From a virus: a DNA stretch of 23,511 nucleotides. Both the position numbers and the translations under genes were made by a program. This document shows positions 12,940-21,524 of the stretch, piece by piece (the stretch's first letter is position 1; the number at the start of each line of letters is the position of its first letter). The DNA is taken from positions 1 through 23,511 of IMG/VR virus record IMGVR_UViG_3300025294_000027, one strand, 5' to 3'. Below the pieces are notes generated by a model. The model was not told where the DNA came from and made no database searches. It saw only the letters and a program-made list of their open reading frames with translations.

Positions 12940-13246
12940 TTGGTTTCACCTCCACGGCAAATTCAAAACTAATCAAAAACCCCTTATCGCTTTTAATCAC
13001 GTTAAGTGGTTGGTTAGCTAGAGCGTTTCCTTTCTTATCCATTAATGATGCTCCGAGAATCTTTTTTTCTAGGGCAACTGAGTCTTTGATATAGACATAC
13101 TTTCGCACACTACGTCCGGACACAATCGTATTATGGATTGGATAACGCCCTTTTGTTCCATCTATGTCCACAACAGCATGGTCAATTCGAGCACTCAAGT
13201 CATGTAGGATGTGATCGAGCATAATTGGTTCAATAGTAACTGACAA
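12932..13246 (-). CDS. Unknown baseplate/fibre-linked protein, 104 aa
   Basis: The start is TTG at 13246, seven bases after a strong AAGGAGG. The protein has mixed short strands (YPIHNTIVSGRSVRKYVYIK, FLISFEFAVEVKPSV) and no membrane segment. Position between XkdU and the fibre, and overlap with the fibre start, suggest an adaptor or structural role at the baseplate rim. I do not recognise a named family. Confidence 0.7.
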   Translation of the reverse strand: MSVTIEPIMLDHILHDLSARIDHAVVDIDGTKGRYPIHNTIVSGRSVRKYVYIKDSVALEKKILGASLMDKKGNALANQPLNVIKSDKGFLISFEFAVEVKPSV

Positions 13247-13258
13247 GATTTATCCTCC

Positions 13259-13795
13259 TTAACTCATAGGCATTTCGAATCCACAAATAGGGAAGTCGAT
13301 AGGATGGTAATTAGCTTTACCACTTATGACGATCGTTTCTATTTCGGTTTGAATCGATGTAGTTGCTCTCCGAATATGCACGGGGCGGATGTATTCGAAA
13401 TCTTCATATAGTCTTTTCAGATCTATAGGTTTCTCCGCTGAAAACGAAAAGAGGATCTCTTTAGCAATGAAATCCTCCGAGACTCGCAAGAGTTTCCCAT
13501 ACTGTGAGCCGAGCGCCCTCAGCACTGGAAGTTTAAACGGCTTGTTGGCCAGCTTTTTTTTGAGAATGGCCTCTCTCCGCTGAACATCGGTTCCTGATTG
13601 CATGGCTTGGAAGTAGATCCACTCCCACAGAGAAAGCGCCCAAGTCGCACGCTGCAGCATAAACTGGCTGCCCAGATCATCGATTGTTTTTTCGCGGCCG
13701 CCCATCTCCTCCTCCATGACTGAAAAGTGACGGTCTGCCATATCAATTTCATACCAATATGGCGGTAACGCCTGCCGGTATTTCAATGGGATCAT
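13259..13795 (-). CDS. xkdU: XkdU-like baseplate protein (YmfQ/DUF2313), 178 aa
   Basis: XkdU corresponds to P2 gpI-type baseplate wedge proteins. The sequence has the family look: PPYWYEIDMADRHFSVMEEE, QRATWALSLWEWIYFQ, then DVQRREAILKKKLANKPF and a C-terminal strand-rich end (EILFSFSAEKPIDLKRLYED, HPIDFPICGFEMP). The length is normal. The ATG overlaps the xkdT stop codon (ATGA), with GAGGTGAT as ribosome site. Confidence 0.9.
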   Translation of the reverse strand: MIPLKYRQALPPYWYEIDMADRHFSVMEEEMGGREKTIDDLGSQFMLQRATWALSLWEWIYFQAMQSGTDVQRREAILKKKLANKPFKLPVLRALGSQYGKLLRVSEDFIAKEILFSFSAEKPIDLKRLYEDFEYIRPVHIRRATTSIQTEIETIVISGKANYHPIDFPICGFEMPMS

Positions 13796-14616
13796 GATAA
13801 TATCACCTCAACCTGCAGAACAGACGTCGTCGGAACATCGACATCCTTTTCATCGCCGTTCAGCTTGAAGTCGAAATAATTTTCAACGCCTGGAACAAGA
13901 AGCAACGCTGCAATGTAGTTGTATATAAGTGAAGTTCGGCCATCCGCATAATCGATGACACGCTTCCGGATCTGCTCGGCCAATTTCGTGAGATCTTCGG
14001 TCGTGGCCAGGCGTGCTTCGATTCGTAACGTAAATACTGGTGCCGGATGAACCTCCAAATCATGGCCGGCAATTCGCTTTTCCTCCCACATCATATCCTT
14101 AACCTTGGCCGCGAACTCCGGCGTAATCGGCTGACCAGCAAGATCCGTCAAATACAGGTCAATAGAATTGTCGTGGCGTTCTTTTTCTCTCGCGATAGCG
14201 CCACCAACGCCCTCGATTTCTTTCGCCCACGTCTCATAATCCTTCCGTCGGCCGCTTCCCTCCTCGGCAAACGCCTGCTCCAACATCCGCATGCGAAGAG
14301 CGTCGTCATCTTCATCAGCTTTTCTGGCCACACCGTTTGCCCATGCATGAGCATCCAGAAACTCCGAATCAGCCCATATCGGGAACGCTTGTATGAATCC
14401 ATACGTCCATAGCTCTTGCTGCTCCGCTATTTCTTGCGCGAGGGGATACCACAAGTCGTAAAAATATTCCCCCTCATCCGTCGGTGGCGGTGGCAGCCCC
14501 CGATCCTTTGCCATATCAATCGCCCGGTTTACCCACCGACGATAGATTTCGTCTGGGGTTTCCTCCAAGATAGGCATAGGCGGAAGCTTCGGTAAATCGG
14601 TCAATTTTATGCCCAT
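13792..14616 (-). CDS. xkdT: Baseplate J-like wedge protein XkdT, 274 aa
   Basis: This is a baseplate wedge protein of the gpJ/gp47 family. It has the family's N-terminal helices (EIYRRWVNRAIDMAKDRG, YFYDLWYPLAQEIAEQQELW, YGFIQAFPIWADSEFLDAHA), the RKADEDDDALRMRM arm, and a repeated strand domain (IAGHDLEVHPAPVFTLRIEA). The length is somewhat short for the family, which often exceeds 300 aa. The start overlaps the end of xkdS (TGATG), with GGAGGAGA as ribosome site. Confidence 0.92.
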   Translation of the reverse strand: MGIKLTDLPKLPPMPILEETPDEIYRRWVNRAIDMAKDRGLPPPPTDEGEYFYDLWYPLAQEIAEQQELWTYGFIQAFPIWADSEFLDAHAWANGVARKADEDDDALRMRMLEQAFAEEGSGRRKDYETWAKEIEGVGGAIAREKERHDNSIDLYLTDLAGQPITPEFAAKVKDMMWEEKRIAGHDLEVHPAPVFTLRIEARLATTEDLTKLAEQIRKRVIDYADGRTSLIYNYIAALLLVPGVENYFDFKLNGDEKDVDVPTTSVLQVEVILS

Positions 14617-15053
14617 CAGATTGTCTCCTCCATTACCGCGGTTCCGGATACACCGGTCAGTTTGATTCGAAGGTGCATTTCTTGGCCATCACGCTCTATA
14701 GAAAGCACCTCGGCCTGCTGTATTTCTACATGGGCAGTCAGCGCTTCTTCGATGTCCCGCTGAATCTCTACGTCTTCCCATCCAGGCCACTCTGATCTCT
14801 GAACGCCGATATCCTCACCATAAACGACATATTGGAACCTCTCAGTATTAAGGATCTTCATAGCGGTCTGAATCAAATATTCTTCATAATTGCTGGTTTT
14901 CTGCGGCAGCCCCTCATCGGTCAGGACAGCACAACGATTGCGGTAATCAATCGTGTACGTCCATTTCGAACTTGATGGCACGGTTTCCGTCAGTTCAACC
15001 TCATCGATATCTGATAGATCCATCTCAGGAAATAGTGTTCCTTCATCCACCAC
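14616..15053 (-). CDS. xkdS: XkdS-like wedge protein (DUF2634), 145 aa
   Basis: DUF2634/gp25-like wedge proteins help fix the sheath to the baseplate. The core WTYTIDYRNRCAVLTDEG, YEEYLIQTAMKILNTERF, and VEIQRDIEEALTAHVEI follow the family. The GTG at 15053 overlaps the end of xkdR by 11 bases. The ribosome site (GGAAGGAT) is rather far away, so the GTG at 15050 is an alternative start. Confidence 0.88.
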   Translation of the reverse strand: MVDEGTLFPEMDLSDIDEVELTETVPSSSKWTYTIDYRNRCAVLTDEGLPQKTSNYEEYLIQTAMKILNTERFQYVVYGEDIGVQRSEWPGWEDVEIQRDIEEALTAHVEIQQAEVLSIERDGQEMHLRIKLTGVSGTAVMEETI

Positions 15054-15405
15054 TGCCGCTCACATCCTTCCCATGCACATAGTACCGCTGCCCGGTCAAT
15101 CGCGACACAATGACACGATCGCCCGACTTCAGAGGACTAGGAATGACGAAGCTGCCGGTCAACGTTGTTCCTGCTACTTCCTTCGGCCCCGTTTCAACCT
15201 CGATTTTTACTTTCTCGATACGGCGTTCTAATAGATAATCCGCAAATACAAGCTTACCAGCCTCGTATGGCACTTCATCGCCATCAACTTGCACCTTCGG
15301 ATTATCTGGCCATGCCAGTAGTGTCCCCCGCTCTGCATCGCGTGCATCGATATGATCCGTTGTCTTCTGGCGCATCAGTTTCAAGGCCTCGCTCAACACG
15401 TTCAT
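15043..15405 (-). CDS. xkdR: XkdR-like protein (DUF2577), 120 aa
   Basis: DUF2577 proteins belong to the baseplate hub or spike region of PBSX-like tails. The end region (KSGDRVIVSRLTGQRYYVHG) with a beta-barrel-like core fits the family. ATG overlaps the xkdQ stop (ATGA), and AAAGGAGGGA serves as ribosome site. The N-terminal NVLSEALKLMRQKTTDHIDA is helical. Confidence 0.85.
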   Translation of the reverse strand: MNVLSEALKLMRQKTTDHIDARDAERGTLLAWPDNPKVQVDGDEVPYEAGKLVFADYLLERRIEKVKIEVETGPKEVAGTTLTGSFVIPSPLKSGDRVIVSRLTGQRYYVHGKDVSGSGG

Positions 15406-16379
15406 TCCCTCCTTTCCAGTTCCATCTTAACCACATACATACCGTTCTTTACGCTCGTTTGAGCGCTCTCTACGATCCATTTAGATACATGGTCAGTTTT
15501 AAGCAAAACAAGCCAGCCAGCACGCAGCTTCGCAAGCGAATGATCTTCATGTCGGACGGTGATCTTCTTGAGCTGTTTTGGCTTTGACAGGCTTTTCACA
15601 CGTTGCGCCGCCACCGTGGCCGGCTTCTCGTCTTCGCCTACCTCTATTATTTCCTCCATGCGACCAAGGCTCTTAATAGCGCCAGCATCGCTCTTCGTTG
15701 CTGCAGATGATATCTTGTCATCCTTCCATTTTTGCGCTGTCACGACCGTATACGTGTCCTCAATCGTGTATCCGGCAGAGCTAGATTCTATTTGTTCGGG
15801 CACAAAAATAGGTACGCGGGTATTTGTTCCCTCCCTGCGCACCTCCAAATAGAAACTCTGATCAGTTCGAACCACATCTACATAATAGTGATAGCCGGTA
15901 CGTTCATATGCTTTCTTCAGCACATCCAATATCACATCCGAATGAGACATTGTGCCATAACGCTCATCCAGGGTGAATCCGAGTTTGGGACACCGGAAGT
16001 CAACCCCAGTCGTCTTTATATACCGTTGTAGTTCCGCGCCCGCCTCCCCCTTCAGATACGGACGGGAACCCTTATTCTTCGTCAGGTACCATCCAATATC
16101 CCGAGCATCAATCTCCCAATCGTTCGTGAACTCGTCTACCTCATACCGAATGATCGGGCCATGGAAAAACTGGTTTGCTGCATTCAATTTCAGCCCCGAT
16201 CCTTGCTGTGCAAAGCACATCAACATACCTGCTACCTTGATCTCGGATGCACCTCGGAGCCGCACGCTCATACTCCTACATATCTCAGACCGATACGAAC
16301 TCCATGAAAGCTCGGTTATCGCGTCTGTAAGGATTTGACGTGCTTTCTCCTTACCATACAAAACCGCGATTCCCTTCAT
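15402..16379 (-). CDS. xkdQ: XkdQ-like baseplate hub protein, 325 aa
   Basis: XkdQ is the counterpart of phage late-control gpD/gp27, the hub of the baseplate. Recognisable stretches are SWSSYRSEICRSMSVRLRGA, GPIIRYEVDEFTNDWEI, DIGWYLTKNKGSRPY and AAQRVKSLSKPKQLKKITVR. The length is normal. The ATG is one base from the xkdP stop, with AAGGAGGG inside the end of xkdP. Confidence 0.92.
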   Translation of the reverse strand: MKGIAVLYGKEKARQILTDAITELSWSSYRSEICRSMSVRLRGASEIKVAGMLMCFAQQGSGLKLNAANQFFHGPIIRYEVDEFTNDWEIDARDIGWYLTKNKGSRPYLKGEAGAELQRYIKTTGVDFRCPKLGFTLDERYGTMSHSDVILDVLKKAYERTGYHYYVDVVRTDQSFYLEVRREGTNTRVPIFVPEQIESSSAGYTIEDTYTVVTAQKWKDDKISSAATKSDAGAIKSLGRMEEIIEVGEDEKPATVAAQRVKSLSKPKQLKKITVRHEDHSLAKLRAGWLVLLKTDHVSKWIVESAQTSVKNGMYVVKMELERRE

Positions 16380-16380
16380 T

Positions 16381-17010
16381 CTATTTCCCTCCTTTCACAC
16401 TATTGTTTTTGTCCGCTATTCTCTCTTTTTGAGCAATATAATCAAAGTCTCCCTTTGCGTTTGCATCTTTCTTCTTATCTTTGTCCTTCCCTTTACTGTC
16501 CTTCTTATTTTTCTTTGATGACTTCCCCGTCGTATTCGGACGACTTTTCGAAGCCTTCGTAATGATCGTACCGGGCTTCAGAAGCTGCTTGGAATTGCTG
16601 TATGACACAATCTTAACCGGCTTATGCTCCACCAAAGAAAGACTCACATGTAGGTTTCCTTGGCCGTCTTTATATGTGCCCTCCATGCTCTCCAGCAGCA
16701 TGGTCTGAGAAATTAGGTTCTCAAAATTGAGCACAACCGACTTACCTTTCCACTGTTCTAGCAGCTTCCACGTTATCTCTGGGGTTTTATATGTGACTGT
16801 TTGCTTCTTGTCTTTTTCCCAGATGTTCTCCCACTTACGGGGGAGTATGGCAGAAAAAGAGACCCGCTTCACCTTAGAAACGGGTCTCCCTGTACGCTCT
16901 TCTCCAGTAATAACGCTGAACGCATCGACAGTATTCCCCGCCGAGACTGTAATCTCTGCAGGGGTGATAGGAAAGGCCATACGTACCTTTCCCTGTGAAA
17001 GTGCTAGCAT
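16381..17010 (-). CDS. xkdP: XkdP-like baseplate protein with Lys-rich tail, 209 aa
   Basis: The first 130 residues match the XkdP body: MAFPITPAEITVSAGNTVDA, VKRVSFSAILPRKWENIW and LLESMEGTYKDGQGNLHVSL. XkdP of PBSX normally ends in a LysM peptidoglycan-binding domain. Here the sequence VSYSNSKQLLKPGTIITKAS leads instead into a lysine-rich stretch (KSSKKNKKDSKGKDKDKKKD) with no recognisable LysM repeat. The tail may be a positively charged replacement that touches the wall or DNA. The start is ATG at 17010; a second in-frame ATG ten codons later also has a fair ribosome site. Confidence 0.85.
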   Translation of the reverse strand: MLALSQGKVRMAFPITPAEITVSAGNTVDAFSVITGEERTGRPVSKVKRVSFSAILPRKWENIWEKDKKQTVTYKTPEITWKLLEQWKGKSVVLNFENLISQTMLLESMEGTYKDGQGNLHVSLSLVEHKPVKIVSYSNSKQLLKPGTIITKASKSRPNTTGKSSKKNKKDSKGKDKDKKKDANAKGDFDYIAQKERIADKNNSVKGGK

Positions 17011-17013
17011 GAC

Positions 17014-20000
17014 CTAGCCCCCATTCTCAATAGCTTTATACAATTCCTCTCCGAGCACCTTTCTAATCAATGCTCGACCCTCAGAACTGGTCATCATCTT
17101 AGCGAATTCTGCGAAATTAGTAACTCCTTTAGCCAGCTCGCCAAAATCGAAATTAACGGTTTGGATTGTAACTTGTCCTGTAGTAACTTTCCCTGTTCCT
17201 TGGCCAATGGACTTAGCGGACGTAATACTGTTCGGCATTGTTTGTGCCATTGGTGGCCGCAGTGCTCCCGCGATCCCGTTCACTCGATCACGGATCGGAC
17301 GAGCGTCTAACCCACCAGCAAACATCGAAACGAAGTTACCAGCCCATCGATCGGACTTACTTGCTGGCCCTTCCTTCGTAGGAGAATGAAATCCAAGGAA
17401 GTTTTTAATGACTCCCGCTGCTTCACTGACCGCCGAAGTAAGTGAAGGAAACTTGCTCCGGATCCCAGATGTCATCATGGAGATCAAGTTACTTCCCCAA
17501 CTGCTGCTCTGGCTTACGACAGATTGGATAGAAGACAGATGCTGCTTTGTTTCATCTGCTGCAGACTTAGCTGATGCTCCTACCCCCGTCAATCCTATCC
17601 CAGCGTTCTTTGCACCATTAAAAACAAGATCCAGACAGCTCTTCGTGATGTCACCAAGGCTCTTGGTTTTTGTAGCTGTCTGTTGTGCAGCCGTTCCGAC
17701 TTCATCGATGCCCTGCTTCGCCTTATGGCTGTCGCCGCCCTTCCATATCTTCGAAAAGGTTGTAGAAAGATGATTACCAATGCTCTCAAATCCCTGAATC
17801 GTATTTTTCACTTCTGGCTGATCCATCACACCAGTAAAAGCTTCTTTCCACCCTTTTTCTTTCAGCGTTGAGGTGAATTGAGAAGCTACTTCCTCGATTC
17901 TCTGCTTTGCTTCTGGCGAGATATTACCGAAAGTAATCTCGGCTTTCGGTGGCGGCGGTGGAGGTTCCGGTGGTTTCGATTCCGTAATCCCGATCCAGTC
18001 CGTAAAATCTCCAAAAGCGCCCGAGATCGAATCAGCAGCACTGCTCGTCCAGGATACAACCGTATCTTTCACGGCGATTGCACTATCCACCACTTTACGC
18101 GTGAAGCCACTGGAATCAGCCCAGCTGCCTAACTTCTCGCCCACATAGTTACCGATGCTGGCACCAACCATCGAGCCAACAGGCCCAGCAATCGAGCCAA
18201 CAGCACCCAAGATTGCACCGCCTGCTATTCCACCCACGGCTGCTCCACCTTGCGTCGATGCAGCTTCCCGCCATCCGACATCTTTGGCTGATTGATACAT
18301 GTTATAGGCGCCGATTCCAGCGCTGGTGATGCCACCAATAATTCCCGCACCTCTTGCGAGTCCTTTGGTAGATGTAAATAATCCTGAGTCTTTCATACGC
18401 CCTAAAAACCCACGTTTCGGTGGTGTTGGATCTGGAATCGGGTCAGGACGTGGCGCACGCCTCACACGGATTGGTTCATTACTAGGAATGTCTCTTGGGG
18501 CTCGACTACCGCCCTGCCTGCCTCTTATGCCACCGGGTCGTCCTCCCCTGCCGCCACGTCTTCCTCTCCTGCCGCTTTCTCGTCCACCCAAACCGCCACC
18601 TCTACCATCTCCGAGTGGGCCATTGACGAACACACGTGCAGCTTGAACGGTCATGGAAGAATATGAACGCACAGAGTCAAAGACGTCAGTTGCCGTTCTT
18701 GATCCTCGTCTATTCTCAAACCTAGTAAGTTGTCTCCCCCTGAGGCGATCAGCTGGCGTCGGAACGGGCGGTGGTGGTTCCGTTTTTCTACGCACACGTT
18801 CCCATACTGAACGCCCACCTGCAGCAGCACGTCTGCTGACATTCATACCAAAACTACCAATCTCCTTTAGAAAGCTACCTGTTCCTTTTATAAGATCAAT
18901 TGATTTTTTGGCTAAAAACCCCGCACCGATGGCTCCTATGACGCCATTTATAAACCCAAAATGTTCTTTATAAATTTTGGCCAAACCAGATATGAAATCC
19001 GCTATCCCTTTTCCCAGGTTCTGAATTTCATCTTTGTTTTCAGTGATCAATGAATTGAATTCTTTCAGCATCGGAAGCGCGGCAGTCGATATGTTCGAAC
19101 CAATCTCCTGCATCTGGAGATCCATCTGCCGCCTAGTTTCGATCATGTCTTGCATCGGGTTTGCACCGAGCTGCGCTTGAACCATTCTATTGGTGGTTCC
19201 TACTACGTCCTTAGGTGCTTCTTCAAACGGCGTCTTGAAATTCTTTATTGCAGCAATGCCGTTGTCCTCTGCCGTTGCACTGCCCAACATGACAAGCGAT
19301 TGTTTCAAGTCATTCGGAGATTGACTGGAAAGGTCTCCGAGCAGGGCCATGAGCGCCCCTTTCATTCGTTGGTCGTTCCCTGAGTTAATGTCCCCGGTAA
19401 ACGCCTCCGCCTGACGCTCTGCTTCCTCTTTGCCTGAACCACGCTGCTCAAAATACTTTGCCATATCACCGCTATCCAAGGCTTTAACCCCGAAAACTTC
19501 CTTGAAGAAGTCGGCGGGCTTGTCAAAGTTGAAGCTGCCTTCTTCTACACTACGAACAAGGAAGTTCGACATTTGTGCAGATGATGCCCCGGTATTTTTG
19601 AAATATCCTGAATACTCCCAGAAGGTATCATACAAATCCTGTTGCCGATCTCCTACCTGTTTGTATGCATACATCATGCTGTCACTAACCTGCGCGTAGC
19701 TTTCTTTGAACGTATCCGCTGATTGAGCCAAAGCTCGGTGAATTTCTTCTGAACTGGCATCAGGCGTGATTGTCTGCATTTTTACCGACTGAGTAACAAA
19801 GTCGCTTACTTGAGTCTTGTCTTTCACCAATGGAGCCGCGGCGGCCAACTGGTTCGCACCCTCTGCCCTAGATGAAATCATCCCTTTCTTGTAGAGTTCA
19901 TCCACCGTGCCCAAACCTTGGGCACGGTCTACTGGTGACAGGAGAGCTGCGCTTCGTGCTGCAGCGGTATGATAATCCATCACACCGCCGAACATCGCGT

Positions 20001-20460
20001 CATTTACACCACTGCCTAAGATAAGTGTGCCAGCAGTAGCAGCAATAGCTCCTATTTTCGACGAGATTCCATCTAGTACTGGACTGACATCATCACGTGC
20101 GCGTAGATGGACACGAGCATCACTCATGCCTCTGATTTCGCCTTCTGCACGATTTACAGATGAACGCAAATCGTCGGCACCGCGCCGAGCTCTGCGGAAC
20201 AGATCATCTACGTGCGTGTTGCCGAGACGGCGCGTTTCGTCCCGGACATCATTGACCCGTCTACCCAGGTCTTCCGCCGTCTCCCTTGCTCGACGGCCAC
20301 CCGATACGAAATCGTCGAACATGTTACCTGAAGCTCGGCGAAAATCTAACAGATCATCCGTTGCTCCCTGAATCACGCTTCGCATGTTCCGCACAGCGCC
20401 AGAAATAAGATCACGTGCCTCGAACGGTACTGTAACCCGTGCTGTAGCTATAATATCCAC
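17014..20460 (-). CDS. xkdO: Tail tape measure protein, 1148 aa
   Basis: The tape measure sets tail length and is threaded through the tube; about 1150 residues would correspond to a tail of roughly 170 nm. Residues 1-150 are coiled (RRASGNMFDDFVSG, ETAEDLGRRVNDVRDETRRL). Residues about 150-580 are helical. Around 615-660 there is an unusual Arg/Gly run (GRRGRRGGRGGRPGG), then a Pro linker and a hydrophobic glycine-zipper block (about 700-780, GGIAGGAILGAVGSIAGPVG). The end carries the common FLGFHSPTKEGPAS motif. The start is uncertain: GTG at 20460 touches AAGGGGG with no spacing, and ATT or ATA a few codons on would be better placed. Confidence 0.93.
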   Translation of the reverse strand: MDIIATARVTVPFEARDLISGAVRNMRSVIQGATDDLLDFRRASGNMFDDFVSGGRRARETAEDLGRRVNDVRDETRRLGNTHVDDLFRRARRGADDLRSSVNRAEGEIRGMSDARVHLRARDDVSPVLDGISSKIGAIAATAGTLILGSGVNDAMFGGVMDYHTAAARSAALLSPVDRAQGLGTVDELYKKGMISSRAEGANQLAAAAPLVKDKTQVSDFVTQSVKMQTITPDASSEEIHRALAQSADTFKESYAQVSDSMMYAYKQVGDRQQDLYDTFWEYSGYFKNTGASSAQMSNFLVRSVEEGSFNFDKPADFFKEVFGVKALDSGDMAKYFEQRGSGKEEAERQAEAFTGDINSGNDQRMKGALMALLGDLSSQSPNDLKQSLVMLGSATAEDNGIAAIKNFKTPFEEAPKDVVGTTNRMVQAQLGANPMQDMIETRRQMDLQMQEIGSNISTAALPMLKEFNSLITENKDEIQNLGKGIADFISGLAKIYKEHFGFINGVIGAIGAGFLAKKSIDLIKGTGSFLKEIGSFGMNVSRRAAAGGRSVWERVRRKTEPPPPVPTPADRLRGRQLTRFENRRGSRTATDVFDSVRSYSSMTVQAARVFVNGPLGDGRGGGLGGRESGRRGRRGGRGGRPGGIRGRQGGSRAPRDIPSNEPIRVRRAPRPDPIPDPTPPKRGFLGRMKDSGLFTSTKGLARGAGIIGGITSAGIGAYNMYQSAKDVGWREAASTQGGAAVGGIAGGAILGAVGSIAGPVGSMVGASIGNYVGEKLGSWADSSGFTRKVVDSAIAVKDTVVSWTSSAADSISGAFGDFTDWIGITESKPPEPPPPPPKAEITFGNISPEAKQRIEEVASQFTSTLKEKGWKEAFTGVMDQPEVKNTIQGFESIGNHLSTTFSKIWKGGDSHKAKQGIDEVGTAAQQTATKTKSLGDITKSCLDLVFNGAKNAGIGLTGVGASAKSAADETKQHLSSIQSVVSQSSSWGSNLISMMTSGIRSKFPSLTSAVSEAAGVIKNFLGFHSPTKEGPASKSDRWAGNFVSMFAGGLDARPIRDRVNGIAGALRPPMAQTMPNSITSAKSIGQGTGKVTTGQVTIQTVNFDFGELAKGVTNFAEFAKMMTSSEGRALIRKVLGEELYKAIENGG

Positions 20461-20472
20461 CCCCTTCCCGCT

Positions 20473-20646
20473 CTATTTTCTTTGCTTCTCCCTTTCCTGC
20501 TCTGCGATCATGCTGGCCGCAAGACAGAAATAATATTGTCGTTCCTTGTCTACGTCATAAGGCAAGACTTCCGTCGGCAGCCGCTTCTGATTAATCCAAA
20601 AAGACGCTACCCAGCTTGCTTCTCCGTCTTGCCGGATGAGTTTTTT
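20473..20646 (-). CDS. -1 frameshift extension of XkdN (GT-like), +55 aa
   Basis: Codons 124-126 of xkdN read GCA-AAA-AAC, so the heptamer A_AAA_AAC sits in frame (20646-20640). A -1 slip there would skip the normal stop (TAG at 20609-20607) and continue from 20640: LIRQDGEASWVASFW, then NQKRLPTEVLPYDVDKERQ, ending EKQRK and stopping at 20475-20473, 13 bases before the tape measure start. The total would be 181 aa. The downstream frame is open over its whole length and charged and aromatic like GT extensions. A stem AGACG/CGTCT lies about 11 bases beyond the slip and could stimulate it. Confidence 0.8.
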   Translation of the reverse strand, partial: KKLIRQDGEASWVASFWINQKRLPTEVLPYDVDKERQYYFCLAASMIAEQEREKQRK

Positions 20647-21017
20647 GCTTCTTTCAGCAATGCATCTTTCGTATCCTGAAAGTTACGAACCGCCTTACTG
20701 AGCGCTGCATAATCGTCTGGGTTGTCAAGCAATCGCGGTGGCAACTCGAACTTCTCTATACAATTGAATGCTTTGAGCAGCTCTGTATCGTTCCAATCAA
20801 AGTCATGCTCCGTCGCCTTTACGATCATGACATCAATCTCGTTGTATGTGCCCTTTGGATCCCCGTGTTCATCGTAGGCCAATTCATAAGACCGTCGAAC
20901 ATCAATTGTAGTCAGACGACGAACAGACCATTCCTCCCCGTCGGCTGGAACATTGATAAAATCACCTTTGTGTACATTCTTACCTTTTTCGAGATATTTC
21001 TGCAGTTTGTCGCTCAT
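20607..21017 (-). CDS. xkdN: XkdN-like tail assembly chaperone, 136 aa
   Basis: XkdN family proteins bind the tape measure during tail assembly. The core WSVRRLTTIDVRRSYELAYD and FDWNDTELLKAFNCIEKFEL fits the family. AGGAGGG precedes the ATG. In lambda-like tails the equivalent genes G and GT share a start and differ by a -1 frameshift. This gene carries such a site near its end (see 20473-20646). The position just before the tape measure is canonical. Confidence 0.9.
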   Translation of the reverse strand: MSDKLQKYLEKGKNVHKGDFINVPADGEEWSVRRLTTIDVRRSYELAYDEHGDPKGTYNEIDVMIVKATEHDFDWNDTELLKAFNCIEKFELPPRLLDNPDDYAALSKAVRNFQDTKDALLKEAKNSSGKTEKQAG

Positions 21018-21050
21018 TGTTTAGCCCTCCTAATGATTAGTTTTAGTTAC

Positions 21051-21077
21051 GAAAAAAGAGGACGGTAACCCGCCCTC
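21051..21077 (-). terminator. Terminator hairpin between tube and chaperone genes
   Basis: On the minus strand GAGGGCGG-gtta-CCGTCCTC (one G-T pair) is followed by TTTTTTC. It begins right after the xkdM stop codon. As the operon continues, it must be leaky and would lower expression of everything downstream relative to tube and sheath. Confidence 0.75.
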
Positions 21078-21521
21078 CTATGCCATATACTCTGGGAACT
21101 TTTCGACGAAATCGAAATCTGTAGCTGTCCCCGACAACGTAATATCAATTCCCTTATTCTCATCAATCTTCGCTATCAAAATGTCCATGTCATCATGGAT
21201 ATGAATGCCCGTAATCAGTACCCGCTCCGTGTTCCCAGTCTGCATATCTTCGATGGAGCCGGTGATGCGATCAAGAAACATTGTTTTTCCTGCCTTGAAT
21301 TGTTCCAACAGACGGTATCGAAGACGAGATTCAAGTTTCGACATGACCAGCTTCACCGGGATTTCGTACCCGACGATTTGCTTTGTTTTTGACATTCGTC
21401 GAGCTCGCACGATGTCCAAAGTCTCCGGCTTCAATGTGACCTCAATTTCCTTGATCGTTTGAATCGGGTCACCCTTATCGTCCTGGACGGACAGATTCCG
21501 TCCAATCAGTTCGCGTTCCAT
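21078..21521 (-). CDS. xkdM: Tail tube protein XkdM, 147 aa
   Basis: XkdM is the inner tube of contractile PBSX-like tails (DUF2001 family). Family-like stretches are ELIGRNLSVQDDKGDPIQTI, IEVTLKPETLDIVRARRMSK, GYEIPVKLVMSKLESRLRY and FKAGKTMFLDRITGSIEDM. The length is normal. The ATG is three bases after the sheath stop; its ribosome site (GGGAGGTGG) is inside the end of xkdK. Confidence 0.95.
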   Translation of the reverse strand: MERELIGRNLSVQDDKGDPIQTIKEIEVTLKPETLDIVRARRMSKTKQIVGYEIPVKLVMSKLESRLRYRLLEQFKAGKTMFLDRITGSIEDMQTGNTERVLITGIHIHDDMDILIAKIDENKGIDITLSGTATDFDFVEKFPEYMA

Positions 21522-21524
21522 CTA

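Noticed and set aside
17014-20460. Many plus-strand frames opposite the tape measure and baseplate genes
   Set aside because: They are antisense shadows of strongly supported minus-strand genes with no ribosome sites.
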